A stretch of 64,000 bases of DNA from contig NZ_CP049989.1 in the NCBI RefSeq assembly GCF_011388215.1, positions 4,196,001-4,260,000 on the forward strand, in the 5' to 3' direction. This DNA is from Hydrogenophaga crocea. Lineage in GTDB: Bacteria; Pseudomonadota; Gammaproteobacteria; Burkholderiales; Burkholderiaceae_C. The notes below the pieces were generated by a model. That model was not told where the DNA came from and did no database searches. It saw nothing but the letters and a program-made list of their open reading frames with translations. Of this stretch, positions 18,338-26,479 are shown one piece after another (the stretch's first letter is position 1; each line of letters starts with the position of its first letter). The translations under genes were made by a program, and so were the position numbers.

Positions 18338-19639
18338 TCAGCCCGTGTAGCCCGCGAGGCGCGGCAGCCAGAGCACGAAGTCGGGCCAGAAGGTGGTGAT
18401 GCCCAGGGCCACGAGCATCACGCCCAGGAAGGGCAGGCACTCGCGCACCAGCGCGCCCATGGGCACCTCGGCGATCTTGGTCATCATGAACAGCAGCAGG
18501 CCATAAGGCGGCGTGACCAGGCCGATCATGACGTTGAGCACCGCCACCACGCCGAAGTGCACCGGGTCCACGCCCAGCGCCACGGCCGTGGGCAGCAGCA
18601 CCGGCAGGATCACCAGGATGATGGTCGAGCCCTCGAGGAAGGCGCCCAGCACCAGCAGCAAGAGATTGGCCAGCAGCAGGAAGCTCACCGGTGACAGGTC
18701 CAGCCCCCGCATCAGCGTGCTCAGCGAGGCCGGGATGTTCTCGGAGGTGATCACGAAGTTGAACACCGTAGCGCCCGCGATCAGGATGCCGATGGAGATG
18801 CTGGTGCGCGCGCTCTGCTGCAGCGATTCGTACACGTCGCGCAGCGACAGGCTGCGGTAGTAGAAGGCCGCGATCAGCAGCGCGTAGGCGGCGGCCACGC
18901 CCGCGGCCTCGGTGGGCGTGGTGATGCCGCTGTAGAGGCAGCCGAGCAGCAGCACCGGCATCATCAGCGCGGGCAGGGCCGCGCGCGTCACGCGCGGCAG
19001 CTCGCGCAGGGGCGTCGGCTCTTCCACCGGAAAGCGGCGCGTGCGCGCCTGGTGGTGGATCAGGGCCATCTGCACCGCGCCCAGCAGCAGGCCGGGCAGC
19101 ACGCCGGCCAGGAACAGGTAGCCGATGGAGGTGCCCGACACCAGCGCGTACAGCACCAGCGGAATGGACGGCGGCAGGATGGGCCCGATGACCGCCGACA
19201 CCGCGGTGAGCGCCGCCGCGAAGGCCGGCGGGTAGCGGCCGTCGCGCGTCATCATGGCCTGCATGAGCTTGCCCGAGCCCGCCGCGTCGGCCAGCGCCGA
19301 GCCCGACATGCTCGCGAACACCACGCTCTGCAGCACGTTCACCTGCGCCAGCCCGCCGGGGAAGCGCCCCACCAGCGCGTTGCACCAGCGCAGCAGGCGG
19401 TCGAGCACGCTGCCCGAGCTCATGAGGCTGGCGGCCAGGATGAACAGCGGAATGGCCAGCAGCAGGTAGCTCGAATACGTGCTGTTGAGCAACTGCTCGG
19501 CCGCGCTGCCCATGTCCATGCCCTTGAGCCACAGGTACAGGATGGAGCCGCCGATCATGGCCTGGCCGATGGGCACGCCGAGCAGGCTCAGCAGCACGAT
19601 GGCGGCCAGCGCCATCGAAAAGGGACTGGTGGGGTTCAC
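18338..19639 (-). CDS. dctM: TRAP transporter large permease (DctM), operon 3
   Basis: This 433-residue multi-pass protein is of the DctM family but clearly different from the other two copies (LLAIPLFILAASLMSSG, SGSALADAAGSGKLM, PPSIPLVLYAL). I chose the GTG at 19639 because it overlaps the dctQ stop as GTGA. A Met 9 codons further in is an alternative. It is the last gene of the aroQ-dctP-dctQ-dctM unit and converges on the dehydratase-like gene with only 4 bases between stops. Confidence 0.92.
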   Translation of the reverse strand: MNPTSPFSMALAAIVLLSLLGVPIGQAMIGGSILYLWLKGMDMGSAAEQLLNSTYSSYLLLAIPLFILAASLMSSGSVLDRLLRWCNALVGRFPGGLAQVNVLQSVVFASMSGSALADAAGSGKLMQAMMTRDGRYPPAFAAALTAVSAVIGPILPPSIPLVLYALVSGTSIGYLFLAGVLPGLLLGAVQMALIHHQARTRRFPVEEPTPLRELPRVTRAALPALMMPVLLLGCLYSGITTPTEAAGVAAAYALLIAAFYYRSLSLRDVYESLQQSARTSISIGILIAGATVFNFVITSENIPASLSTLMRGLDLSPVSFLLLANLLLLVLGAFLEGSTIILVILPVLLPTAVALGVDPVHFGVVAVLNVMIGLVTPPYGLLLFMMTKIAEVPMGALVRECLPFLGVMLVALGITTFWPDFVLWLPRLAGYTG

Positions 19640-20130
19640 AGCGAACCTATGTGGGTCGAGGCCTCGGCGTCGCGTCCGCGCAGCGCGTTGAACACCAGCC
19701 ACAGGTGGCGCGCGATGACCGCAACCGCGAACAGCAGGTAGACCGAGTACAGCCAGTTGAAGGGGATCTTGAGGTACGAGGTTTTCTCGACCTTCATGAA
19801 GCTCACGTAGTCCCAGGTGGCGGGCAGCGCGAGCGCGAACAGCAGTACCGTGGCGATGGAGCCCAGCGAGGCCAGCACGCGCTGCGTGCGCCGGCCGAAC
19901 AGCGCGCGCAGCAGGTCGATGCGGATCTCTTCGGCGTCGCGCAGCACGAAGGCCGCGCCCCAGAGGATCAGCCACAGCCAGGCCACGAGCGAGATCTCGG
20001 CGGTCCAGCCCACCGGCAGATCGAACAGGTAGCGCAGCGCGATCTGTAGGATGAAGGCGAGGAAGATCACCGCAAGCAGGGCGGCCGCAACCGCCTCCGC
20101 CGCGCGCGCCAGCAGCGCAATGGCCTTCAC
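19636..20130 (-). CDS. dctQ: TRAP transporter small permease (DctQ), operon 3
   Basis: This 164-residue protein has four predicted membrane helices. The family block ALRYLFDLPVGWTAEISLVAWLW is present, although the sequence is remote from the other two DctQ copies here. It is joined by 4-base overlaps to dctP upstream and dctM downstream. With those proteins it makes a complete third TRAP system. Confidence 0.88.
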   Translation of the reverse strand: MKAIALLARAAEAVAAALLAVIFLAFILQIALRYLFDLPVGWTAEISLVAWLWLILWGAAFVLRDAEEIRIDLLRALFGRRTQRVLASLGSIATVLLFALALPATWDYVSFMKVEKTSYLKIPFNWLYSVYLLFAVAVIARHLWLVFNALRGRDAEASTHIGSL

Positions 20131-21119
20131 TTGATCGCCGCGATCTTGTCGAGCACGCCCGGCGCCCAGGCCTTGGCCTCGTCGGAGGCCAGGTAGATTT
20201 TCTGCGCGTGCTCACGGAAAGCCGCGATGTTGGGCGTGTACACGTCCAGCCCCTGGCGGCGCAGGCCCTCGGCCAGCTCGGCCTCGCGCTTGACGTGCTC
20301 GCCCGCGCTCCAGGCCATGGCCTTGTCGGCCGCGGCCTGGAAGGCGCGCTGCTTGTCGGCCGGCATGGCCTGCCAGGTCTTGAGGTTGAGCGTGAGCAGG
20401 TCGAAGCTCACCAGGTGCGAGGTCAGCACCACCTGTCCCATGACCTCGTAGAACTTCATGTTCTGCACGTTGGGCAGCGGGTTGTCCTGGCCGTCCACGG
20501 TGCCGGTCTGCAGGCCGGTGTAGGTCTCGGCATAGGCCAGCGGCGTGGGATTGGCGCCGAGCGAGCGGCCCAGCAGCTGCCAGGCGTCGCCCGCGGGCAT
20601 GCGCAGCTTCACGCCGGCGAGGTCGGCCGGCACATTGACCTTCTTCTTGCCGCGCAGGCCCACGTGGCGCGTGCCGAAGAAGGTCGGCCCGAGGATCTTC
20701 ACGCGCAGCTGGTCTTCCACCTGCTTCTTCATCTGCGCGCCCAGATCGCTCGCGAAGAAGGCCGAGAGGTGGTTGGCGTCGCGGAACAGGTAGGCCGAGG
20801 TCAGCACCGACCACGCCGGCACCTGCTTGGCGATGTCCTGCGGCGCGATGTTGCCCATCTCGAGGTTGTCGCGCTGCAGCGCCACCAGCTCGGTGCCCTG
20901 GCGGAACAGCGTGGCGTTGAGGTGCGGCTCGATGACGTGATCGGGCGCGATGTCGGCGCTCAGGCGCTTGATCATCTCGGCGCGGATGTCGGTGTCGGAA
21001 AACACCGCGGCAAAGCGCAGTTTGGTCTGGGCGCGGGCCAGGCCCGGCACCAGCGCGGCGGCGGCCAGGCCGGCGCCCACGCACAGGGCGGTGCGGCGAT
21101 CGATGACAGCAGGCTTCAT
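20127..21119 (-). CDS. dctP: TRAP transporter substrate-binding protein (DctP), operon 3
   Basis: This 330-residue periplasmic protein has a signal peptide with a twin-Arg-like start (DRRTALCVGAG) and cleavage after ARA near residue 30. The family pattern VKLRMPAGDAWQLLG supplies the carboxylate-binding Arg, and GTVDGQDNPLPNV is the usual hinge block. The ATG at 21119 follows an AGACACCC leader. It lies 59 bases downstream of the AroQ-like gene and is probably transcribed with it under IclR control. Confidence 0.92.
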   Translation of the reverse strand: MKPAVIDRRTALCVGAGLAAAALVPGLARAQTKLRFAAVFSDTDIRAEMIKRLSADIAPDHVIEPHLNATLFRQGTELVALQRDNLEMGNIAPQDIAKQVPAWSVLTSAYLFRDANHLSAFFASDLGAQMKKQVEDQLRVKILGPTFFGTRHVGLRGKKKVNVPADLAGVKLRMPAGDAWQLLGRSLGANPTPLAYAETYTGLQTGTVDGQDNPLPNVQNMKFYEVMGQVVLTSHLVSFDLLTLNLKTWQAMPADKQRAFQAAADKAMAWSAGEHVKREAELAEGLRRQGLDVYTPNIAAFREHAQKIYLASDEAKAWAPGVLDKIAAIK

Positions 21120-21178
21120 GGTGGGTGTCTCCGTGTGGTTGTGGTGGGGGAACAGAAAAACGGGGCGGCCTTGTATCG

Positions 21179-21634
21179 TCAAGCGGCGGGCGCGGCTTCG
21201 CGCAGGCGCTGTGCAATGGCGTGCAGCGCGAGCTCGTAGCCGATCGGGCCCAGGCCGCAGATCACGCCCGTGGCGCCGATGGCCGTCACCGACTGCTGGT
21301 ACATCGGCTCGCGGCGGTGCAGGTTGGTGATGTGCACCTCGACCACGGGCAGGTCCAGCGTCTTGAGCGCGTCCAGCAGCGGGATGGAGCGAAACGACAG
21401 GCCCGCGGGGTTGATCACCACGGCCGCGCCCGCGGCGCGCGCTTCCTGTACCCAGTCGACCAGCACGCCCTCGTGGTTCGATTGCCGGAACACGCAGCCC
21501 AGCCCGAGTTCGGCCGCAAGCGCGGTGCAGCGCTGCTCCACCTGCGCGAGCGTGGTGTGGCCGTAGAGGTGCGGCTCGCGGATGCCCAACAGGTTGAGGT
21601 TGGGGCCATTGAGGATGTGGACGCTTGGCTTCAT
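21179..21634 (-). CDS. aroQ: Type II 3-dehydroquinate dehydratase (AroQ) family protein with altered active site
   Basis: This 151-residue protein starts with the AroQ signature ILNGPNLNLLG. In positions that match the M. tuberculosis numbering, Arg19, Tyr24, Asn75 and His101 are kept. The active-site His81 is Phe (NPAGLSF), and the FRHHS motif late in the protein reads MYQQS. The classical enzyme removes water from 3-dehydroquinate; this copy may accept a related substrate. It heads an operon with a TRAP transporter, divergent from an IclR regulator, so it is catabolic rather than biosynthetic. The start at 21634 gives the normal family length. Confidence 0.82.
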   Translation of the reverse strand: MKPSVHILNGPNLNLLGIREPHLYGHTTLAQVEQRCTALAAELGLGCVFRQSNHEGVLVDWVQEARAAGAAVVINPAGLSFRSIPLLDALKTLDLPVVEVHITNLHRREPMYQQSVTAIGATGVICGLGPIGYELALHAIAQRLREAAPAA

Positions 21635-21661
21635 GATGGGGGCGATTTTTGGGTCGCCGCA

Positions 21662-21684
21662 GGAAACACTTTCCGAACTGGAAA
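21662..21684. promoter_or_regulatory. Alternating GGAAA/TTTCC half-sites, candidate regulator site
   Basis: GGAAA-CAC-TTTCC (21662-21674) runs into TTTCC-GAACT-GGAAA (21670-21684). This gives two overlapping inverted repeats in the 70-base divergent region between aroQ and iclR. Confidence 0.4.
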
Positions 21685-21687
21685 CTC

Positions 21688-21704
21688 TTTTCGATATACG
21701 AAAA
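21688..21704. promoter_or_regulatory. Candidate IclR operator abutting the iclR start codon
   Basis: TTTTCG-ATATA-CGAAAA is a perfect 6-bp inverted repeat with a 5-base centre, ending on the base before the iclR ATG. IclR-type operators are commonly such AT-centred palindromes. Binding here would block iclR and could govern the divergent aroQ-TRAP operon. Confidence 0.55.
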
Positions 21705-22499
21705 ATGAACCTCGCCCTGGACCGCGGCCTCTCGCTGCTCGAACACCTGGCCCGCCACCCCGACGGCCTGCCGCTCGCGCTGATGGCCGAAGAGCTCGAC
21801 ATTCCCCTGAGCGCCTGCCACCGCCTGCTATCGGATCTGCAGCACCGCGGCTACGTGCGGCAGAAGCGCAAGCAGGGCGACTACCAGCTCACCACCAAGG
21901 TGGTGTCGATCGGCCTGGGCTACCTGAGTCACGGCGGGCTGGTCGACATTGCGGGCCCCCTGCTCGAGCGGCTCGCGCAGCAATCGGGCGAACTGGTGCG
22001 GCTCTCGATCGTGGACGACGACCGCCTGACCTTCGTGGCCAAGGCCCAGGGCGAGCGCCAGCAGGGCGTGCGCTACGACCCCGACATGGGCGCGGACGTG
22101 TGGCTGTCGTGCTCGGCCTCGGGCCATGCGTGGCTGGCCACGCTGAGCGACGAGCGCGCGGTGGCGCTGGTGGCGCGCCAGGGCTATGGCAGCACGCGCG
22201 ACTTCGGCCCCAAGGCGCCCACCACCATCAAGGCCCTGCTGGGCTTTCTGCACGCCGCGCGCGTGCGCGGCTACGCCATGATCGACGAGGTGTTTGCGCC
22301 GGGCATGTGCGCCATGGCCGCGCCGGTGCTGCGGCGCCAGCAGTGCATCGGCGTGATCAGCATCGCGGGCCCGCGCTCGCGCCTGGGGCCTGCGGCCATG
22401 CAGGCCCTGGCACCGTCCTTGCTGGCGGCTGCCGCTGAACTCGGGCCCGTGAGCAATGCCTCGGGCCTGTTCGGTCGACCGCCCCTGGGCAAAGGATGA
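21705..22499 (+). CDS. IclR family transcriptional regulator
   Basis: This 264-residue protein has an N-terminal winged helix (LLEHLARHPDGLPLALMAEELDIPLSACHRLLSDLQHRGYV) and a C-terminal effector domain with GVRYDPDMG and CSASGHAWLA. These regulators typically sense aromatic or organic acid intermediates. It is divergent from the aroQ-dctPQM operon, its presumed target. The ATG at 21705 directly follows the candidate operator. It ends in an ATGA overlap with the MgtC-like gene. Confidence 0.92.
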   Translation: MNLALDRGLSLLEHLARHPDGLPLALMAEELDIPLSACHRLLSDLQHRGYVRQKRKQGDYQLTTKVVSIGLGYLSHGGLVDIAGPLLERLAQQSGELVRLSIVDDDRLTFVAKAQGERQQGVRYDPDMGADVWLSCSASGHAWLATLSDERAVALVARQGYGSTRDFGPKAPTTIKALLGFLHAARVRGYAMIDEVFAPGMCAMAAPVLRRQQCIGVISIAGPRSRLGPAAMQALAPSLLAAAAELGPVSNASGLFGRPPLGKG

Positions 22500-23194
22500 A
22501 CATGAACCCCCTGTACCTCGAAGTGGCCGTGCACCTGCTGAGTGCGATGGTGGCGGGCGGCCTGATCGGCCTGGAGCGCAGCTACCACGGCCGCCCCGCG
22601 GGCTTTCGCACGCACACGCTGGTGTGCCTGGCGTCGAGCCTGCTGATGCTGGTGACGGTGTACCAGGGCTACTGGTTCGGCGGCGAAGCCGCCAAGGGCC
22701 AGGTGACCATGGACCCGACGCGCATGGCGCAGGGCATCATGACCGGCATCGGTTTCCTGGGCGCCGGCGTGATCTTCAAAGAGGGCCTGTCGGTGCGCGG
22801 CCTGACCACCGCGGCCTCGATCTGGGTGACGGCGGCCATCGGCGTGCTGATGGGCGTGGGCTTTTACTTCGCGGGCGTGCTCGCCACGGTGCTCACGCTC
22901 GGGGTGCTGGTGGTGTTCCACCGCATCGAGCAGCGCCTGCCCACGCACATCTATGCGCAGCTCAACGTGCGCTTCGGCCGCGAGCAGGCCATGCTCGAAG
23001 CCGAGCTGCGGCAACTGCTCACCGAGCACGGCTTCTCGATCGCCAACCTGAGCTACCGGCTCGAAGACGGCGATGCCTTCGAGTACCGGATGATGGTGCG
23101 CACGCGCAAGCCCGAGCAACTCGCGGTGCTGGCGCGCAGCCTGAGCGGCTTGAAGGCGGTGCAGCAGTTCCGGTTGTCGCCGACGGGGGATTGA
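22496..23194 (+). CDS. MgtC/SapB family membrane protein
   Basis: This 232-residue protein has about five N-terminal hydrophobic helices and a cytoplasmic C-terminal ACT-like domain from about residue 140. The family signatures are GGLIGLERSYHGRPAGFRTHTLV, GFLGAGVIFKEG and LTTAASIWVTAAIG. MgtC-like proteins affect magnesium homeostasis and F-type ATPase activity in pathogens; the role of environmental homologues is less clear. It is translationally coupled to iclR (ATGA), an odd pairing with no obvious functional link. Confidence 0.9.
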   Translation: MNMNPLYLEVAVHLLSAMVAGGLIGLERSYHGRPAGFRTHTLVCLASSLLMLVTVYQGYWFGGEAAKGQVTMDPTRMAQGIMTGIGFLGAGVIFKEGLSVRGLTTAASIWVTAAIGVLMGVGFYFAGVLATVLTLGVLVVFHRIEQRLPTHIYAQLNVRFGREQAMLEAELRQLLTEHGFSIANLSYRLEDGDAFEYRMMVRTRKPEQLAVLARSLSGLKAVQQFRLSPTGD

Positions 23195-23222
23195 GCGGCT
23201 TGTGCGCTGGCCGCTTCGGGCG

Positions 23223-23461
23223 TGTCAGGGCGGTGGCGGTGGCCGGGGTGGCTTCGGTGCGGCGCCCCTCGCTGCGCGAGGGGTTCCCTGCGATGCTCGG
23301 GCGTCCGGCCCGGCGGCAGAACTCGCTGCGCGCCCTTCGGCCGCTCCGCTCAAACAGCTGCCGCCAATCAGATGACCAAGCGCGCTGCGCGCGCGGGCCG
23401 GCCACCCTGCGCTTCTCGGCGCCGCACAGGCGCCACCCCGGCCACCGCCACCGCCCTGACA
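23223..23461 (+). mobile_element. MITE-like element, copy A (239 bp, perfect 30-bp terminal inverted repeats)
   Basis: The first 30 bases (23223-23252, beginning TGTCAGGGCGGTGG) are the exact reverse complement of the last 30 (23432-23461, ending CCACCGCCCTGACA). The inside is non-coding by appearance and contains a GGCGGCAG/CTGCCGCC stem. No target-site duplication was obvious. Bases 23282-23439 match the reverse complement of 24970-25127 at 147 of 158 positions without gaps. It carries no transposase, so it would need one in trans. The rest of the gap 23195-23576 is a 28-base tail after mgtC and a 115-base AT-richer leader in which I see no gene. Confidence 0.75.
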
Positions 23462-23576
23462 AGAGAGGGGTGAGCGTTCGGGTGGCGGGAATGGCGGAAA
23501 CGTTGGATATAACGAACAGCGGTCTTCGACTGGGAGCGGACGTTGATAACCAGCAGCTTTCAAGTAGGCTCACCAC

Positions 23577-24782
23577 ATGCCTGCGATCGGATCACTTACG
23601 TTCTCCTTCGATGAAGGGTTTGACTCTGGCGTCGCGCTACTGCTGGTCAAAGCTCCGACTGAGGCAGTATCTGGCGCGTACGGACGTTGCTACGTGCAGG
23701 CCGCACCTGACTCTCCGCACGTTGTTTGTAGATTCAGCGGGGCGACGAATGAAGAAGAAGCAATCTCTAGAGGAACAGTGATTGCGCAAGAGGCGCTGGA
23801 CATGCTCTCTGTGCTTGGGCGTGGCGATCTTGTCACTCGAGATGCGCAAGACGAACACATTGCTTGGTGGTGCTCTTCGGGCCGCAACTGTGTTTCTTTG
23901 GTGTCGACAGCCACGTTCACTCTCAAGGCAGGACCCATAGAGATCACAGTCAGAGACGCAGACGGGAATGTTGTCCCGCCAGTCCGCGTTGCGCCTACGC
24001 ACCATCTGGCGTTTCGCTTCTATCGACTCGCGCAGGCGTCTGACGATCTGTACGACGCCTACCGCAACATGTATTTGGCGTTTGAGAGTCTGTTGTCGAG
24101 CAGGTATCCGAAGGGCCGGGGGCAGGAGATCAATTGGCTTCGGGCCTCCATGGCATCTGCGGCTACGGATCTCGATTTGGCCTCTCTGGTGCCAGCAACC
24201 GCTACGGACCCAGTACAGCACTTCCTCCATACGGTCTACGAAGGGGCGCGCCTTCCGCTGTTCCACGCGAAAGACGGTCGCGCGTACTTCGCTCCCGCCG
24301 AAGGCCAAAGTGATCGACTTGCGGTTGAAGCCGCGCTAATCATGCTCACCCAGGTGGTGCTGCGTATGGCCGACAAATGGCATGCTGCAAGACGCCTCTC
24401 CAGCTGGGTCAATCTCAAGCTCATAGAAGACCAGAACAGGACGCTATTCGATGGTTCGCAGTTCTACTATGTGGACGATCCGTCAGTCGATTTGAAGAAG
24501 GAGCCTGATCACGCTTCACTTGCCGGAGGGGTCGCCTTTCCGGCGATCTTTATGGACAACTTCGCGGGTCAAACTCGACACAATTTAGTCGGTCAGGTTG
24601 ACACCGCACTGCTCGCGTCTCGAGGTCGATTACAGGCAGTTTTTCTAGGTCGTGATGGATACCCCCTCATTGGGTTCAATCCGGATACATCGATCGACAT
24701 GACTGGCTTTCATCAACTGAATGTCCGCCTGTTCATTCGCGGACGGAACGGCGGGCAGCCTCGCTACCTCTTTCCTAGATGA
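23577..24782 (+). CDS. HEPN-like domain protein of unknown function in a low-GC islet
   Basis: This 401-residue protein has a distinctly lower GC content and different codon use from its neighbours (mid-50s percent by eye). Residues 1-140 look like a beta-rich domain. Residues about 145-270 are helical, with DDLYDAYRNMYLAFESLLS and then a conserved-looking ARLPLFHAKDGR giving Arg225-x4-His230. This matches the R-x4-6-H signature of HEPN domains, often found in RNases of defence and toxin systems. Residues 270-401 are unassigned. It stands alone, flanked by inverted MITE-like copies, with a poor ribosome binding site. Foreign origin is very likely; function is inferred from one motif. Confidence 0.7.
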   Translation: MPAIGSLTFSFDEGFDSGVALLLVKAPTEAVSGAYGRCYVQAAPDSPHVVCRFSGATNEEEAISRGTVIAQEALDMLSVLGRGDLVTRDAQDEHIAWWCSSGRNCVSLVSTATFTLKAGPIEITVRDADGNVVPPVRVAPTHHLAFRFYRLAQASDDLYDAYRNMYLAFESLLSSRYPKGRGQEINWLRASMASAATDLDLASLVPATATDPVQHFLHTVYEGARLPLFHAKDGRAYFAPAEGQSDRLAVEAALIMLTQVVLRMADKWHAARRLSSWVNLKLIEDQNRTLFDGSQFYYVDDPSVDLKKEPDHASLAGGVAFPAIFMDNFAGQTRHNLVGQVDTALLASRGRLQAVFLGRDGYPLIGFNPDTSIDMTGFHQLNVRLFIRGRNGGQPRYLFPR

Positions 24783-24946
24783 CCCCATCAACTGACCGAA
24801 ACCGAGGCATCCAGGCACTTGATCCCCACCCTTACGCCCTAGGTGACCGCTTGCTGAATCGCCAATGGCCAAACTGAATGTCAGCCAAGTGCCCAAAGCA
24901 GACTCGCCATCTCTTCTCTTCGCACCGCACCCCCACCATGCTCGCT

Positions 24947-25179
24947 GTGCCAGGGGTGGGCGCTGTGGCGGGGTGGCGCCTGTGCCGTGCCGAGAAGCGC
25001 AGGACGATCGGCCCGCGCGCGCAGCGCGCTTCGTGATCTGACTGGCGGCAGCTGTTTGAGCGGAGCGGCCGAAGGGCGCGCAGCGAGTTCTGCCGCCGGG
25101 CCGGTCGTCCGAGCATCGCAGGGAACCCCGCAGGGGCACGGCACCGAAGCCGCCCCGCCACAGCGCCTGCCCCTGGCAC
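24947..25179 (-). mobile_element. MITE-like element, copy B (233 bp), inverted relative to copy A
   Basis: Terminal inverted repeats are 24947-24977 and 25149-25179, matching at 28 of 31 positions. The core 24970-25127 is the reverse complement of the copy A core with 11 mismatches in 158. The outer ends differ from copy A but share the GGGGTGGC block. The remainder of the gap 24783-25267 is 164 bases of lower-GC sequence after the HEPN-like gene and 88 bases of C-rich leader before the glycosyltransferase gene; I see no gene in either. Confidence 0.75.
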
Positions 25180-25267
25180 CCGCCGGCGTGAAACCCCCCA
25201 CCGCCCTGAAACCCCACCGACACCCACCCGTCACACAAACGTCGCACGCGCCCCCTAGCCTGCGCCC

Positions 25268-26479
25268 ATGCAGCAGGTCGACCTCGTTTACTTCAACGCC
25301 GGCGGCGGCCACCGCGCTTCCGCGCTCGCCTTGCAGGCCGTGCTCAAGGAGCAGGCCCGCCCGTGGAACGTGCGCCTGGTCAACCTGTTCGAGGTGCTCG
25401 ACCCCCAGGGCCGCTTCCGCCAGCTCACCGGCATGGCCCCCGAAGACTGGTACAACCGCCGCCTCGCGCGCGGCTGGACCCTGGGCATGGCGCAAGAACT
25501 CAAGCTGCTGCAGGCGCTGATCCGCGTTTCGCACCCCACGCTCACGCGCCGCCTCGCCGCCCACTGGCGCAGCACCCGGCCCGACCTCGTCGTCTCGCTC
25601 ATCCCCAACTTCAACCGCGCAATGTGCGCCGCGCTCGCGCAGGCCCGGCCCGGTGTGCCCTACGCCACCGTGCTCACCGACCTCGCCGACCACCCGCCGC
25701 ACTTCTGGATCGAACCCGGCCAGCCCCAGCACGTCGTCTGCGGCACGCCGCGCGCGGTGCAGCAGGCCCTGGCCGCGGGCCACCCGCCCGGGCGGGTGCA
25801 CGCCACCAGCGGCATGATCCTGCGGCCCGATTTCTACCGACCGCCTGTGGCCGACCGCGCCGCCGCGCGACGCGCCCTCGGGCTCGATCCCGATCGCCCC
25901 ACCGGCCTGGTGCTGTTCGGCGGCCACGGCTCGCGCGCCATGCTCACCCTCGCGCGGCAACTGCCCGGCGTGCAGCTCATCCTCATCTGCGGCCACAACG
26001 CGGCGCTGGCGCGGCGGCTGCAGGCCCTGCCCGCGCCCGCCCCGCGCCACGTGGTGGGCTTCACCACCGAGGTGCCGCAGCTCATGGACCTGGCCGATTT
26101 CTTCATTGGCAAGCCCGGCCCCGGCAGCGTGAGCGAAGCGGTGCAGCGCGGCCTGCCGGTGATCGTGGTCGACAACGCCTGGACCATGCCGCAGGAGCGC
26201 TACAACCCGCAGTGGGTGCTCGAACACGGCCTGGGCCTGGTGGCGCGCAGCCACCGCGGCATCGGCGCCGCCGTGGCCGCGCTGATGGCCGATCTGCCGG
26301 CCTTCCGGGCGCGCGTGGGCGCGCGCCGCAACCGGGCGTTGTACGAGGTGCCGCAGCTGCTGGCGGGGCTGCTGGCCGGGGATCCGGCGGGGGCGGAGAT
26401 GGGGGAGCGGGCGCGGCCCGCGTACAGTTCGGGTTTTGCGCCCGAATGCCCCCTGGAGCCCGAATGTCCACCCGCGTGA
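25268..26479 (+). CDS. Monogalactosyldiacylglycerol synthase-like glycosyltransferase
   Basis: This 403-residue GT28-type glycosyltransferase has the N-terminal acceptor motif FNAGGGHRASA, typical of MGDG and processive glucosyl-diacylglycerol synthases. The C-terminal donor-binding domain includes LFGGHGS and the nucleotide-sugar block IGKPGPGSVSEAVQRGLPVIV. It likely adds a hexose to a diacylglycerol at the inner membrane. The ATG at 25268 begins just before the conserved strand. It overlaps the downstream receiver gene by 16 bases; its last 20 residues after PAGAE look like read-through into that leader. Confidence 0.82.
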   Translation: MQQVDLVYFNAGGGHRASALALQAVLKEQARPWNVRLVNLFEVLDPQGRFRQLTGMAPEDWYNRRLARGWTLGMAQELKLLQALIRVSHPTLTRRLAAHWRSTRPDLVVSLIPNFNRAMCAALAQARPGVPYATVLTDLADHPPHFWIEPGQPQHVVCGTPRAVQQALAAGHPPGRVHATSGMILRPDFYRPPVADRAAARRALGLDPDRPTGLVLFGGHGSRAMLTLARQLPGVQLILICGHNAALARRLQALPAPAPRHVVGFTTEVPQLMDLADFFIGKPGPGSVSEAVQRGLPVIVVDNAWTMPQERYNPQWVLEHGLGLVARSHRGIGAAVAALMADLPAFRARVGARRNRALYEVPQLLAGLLAGDPAGAEMGERARPAYSSGFAPECPLEPECPPA

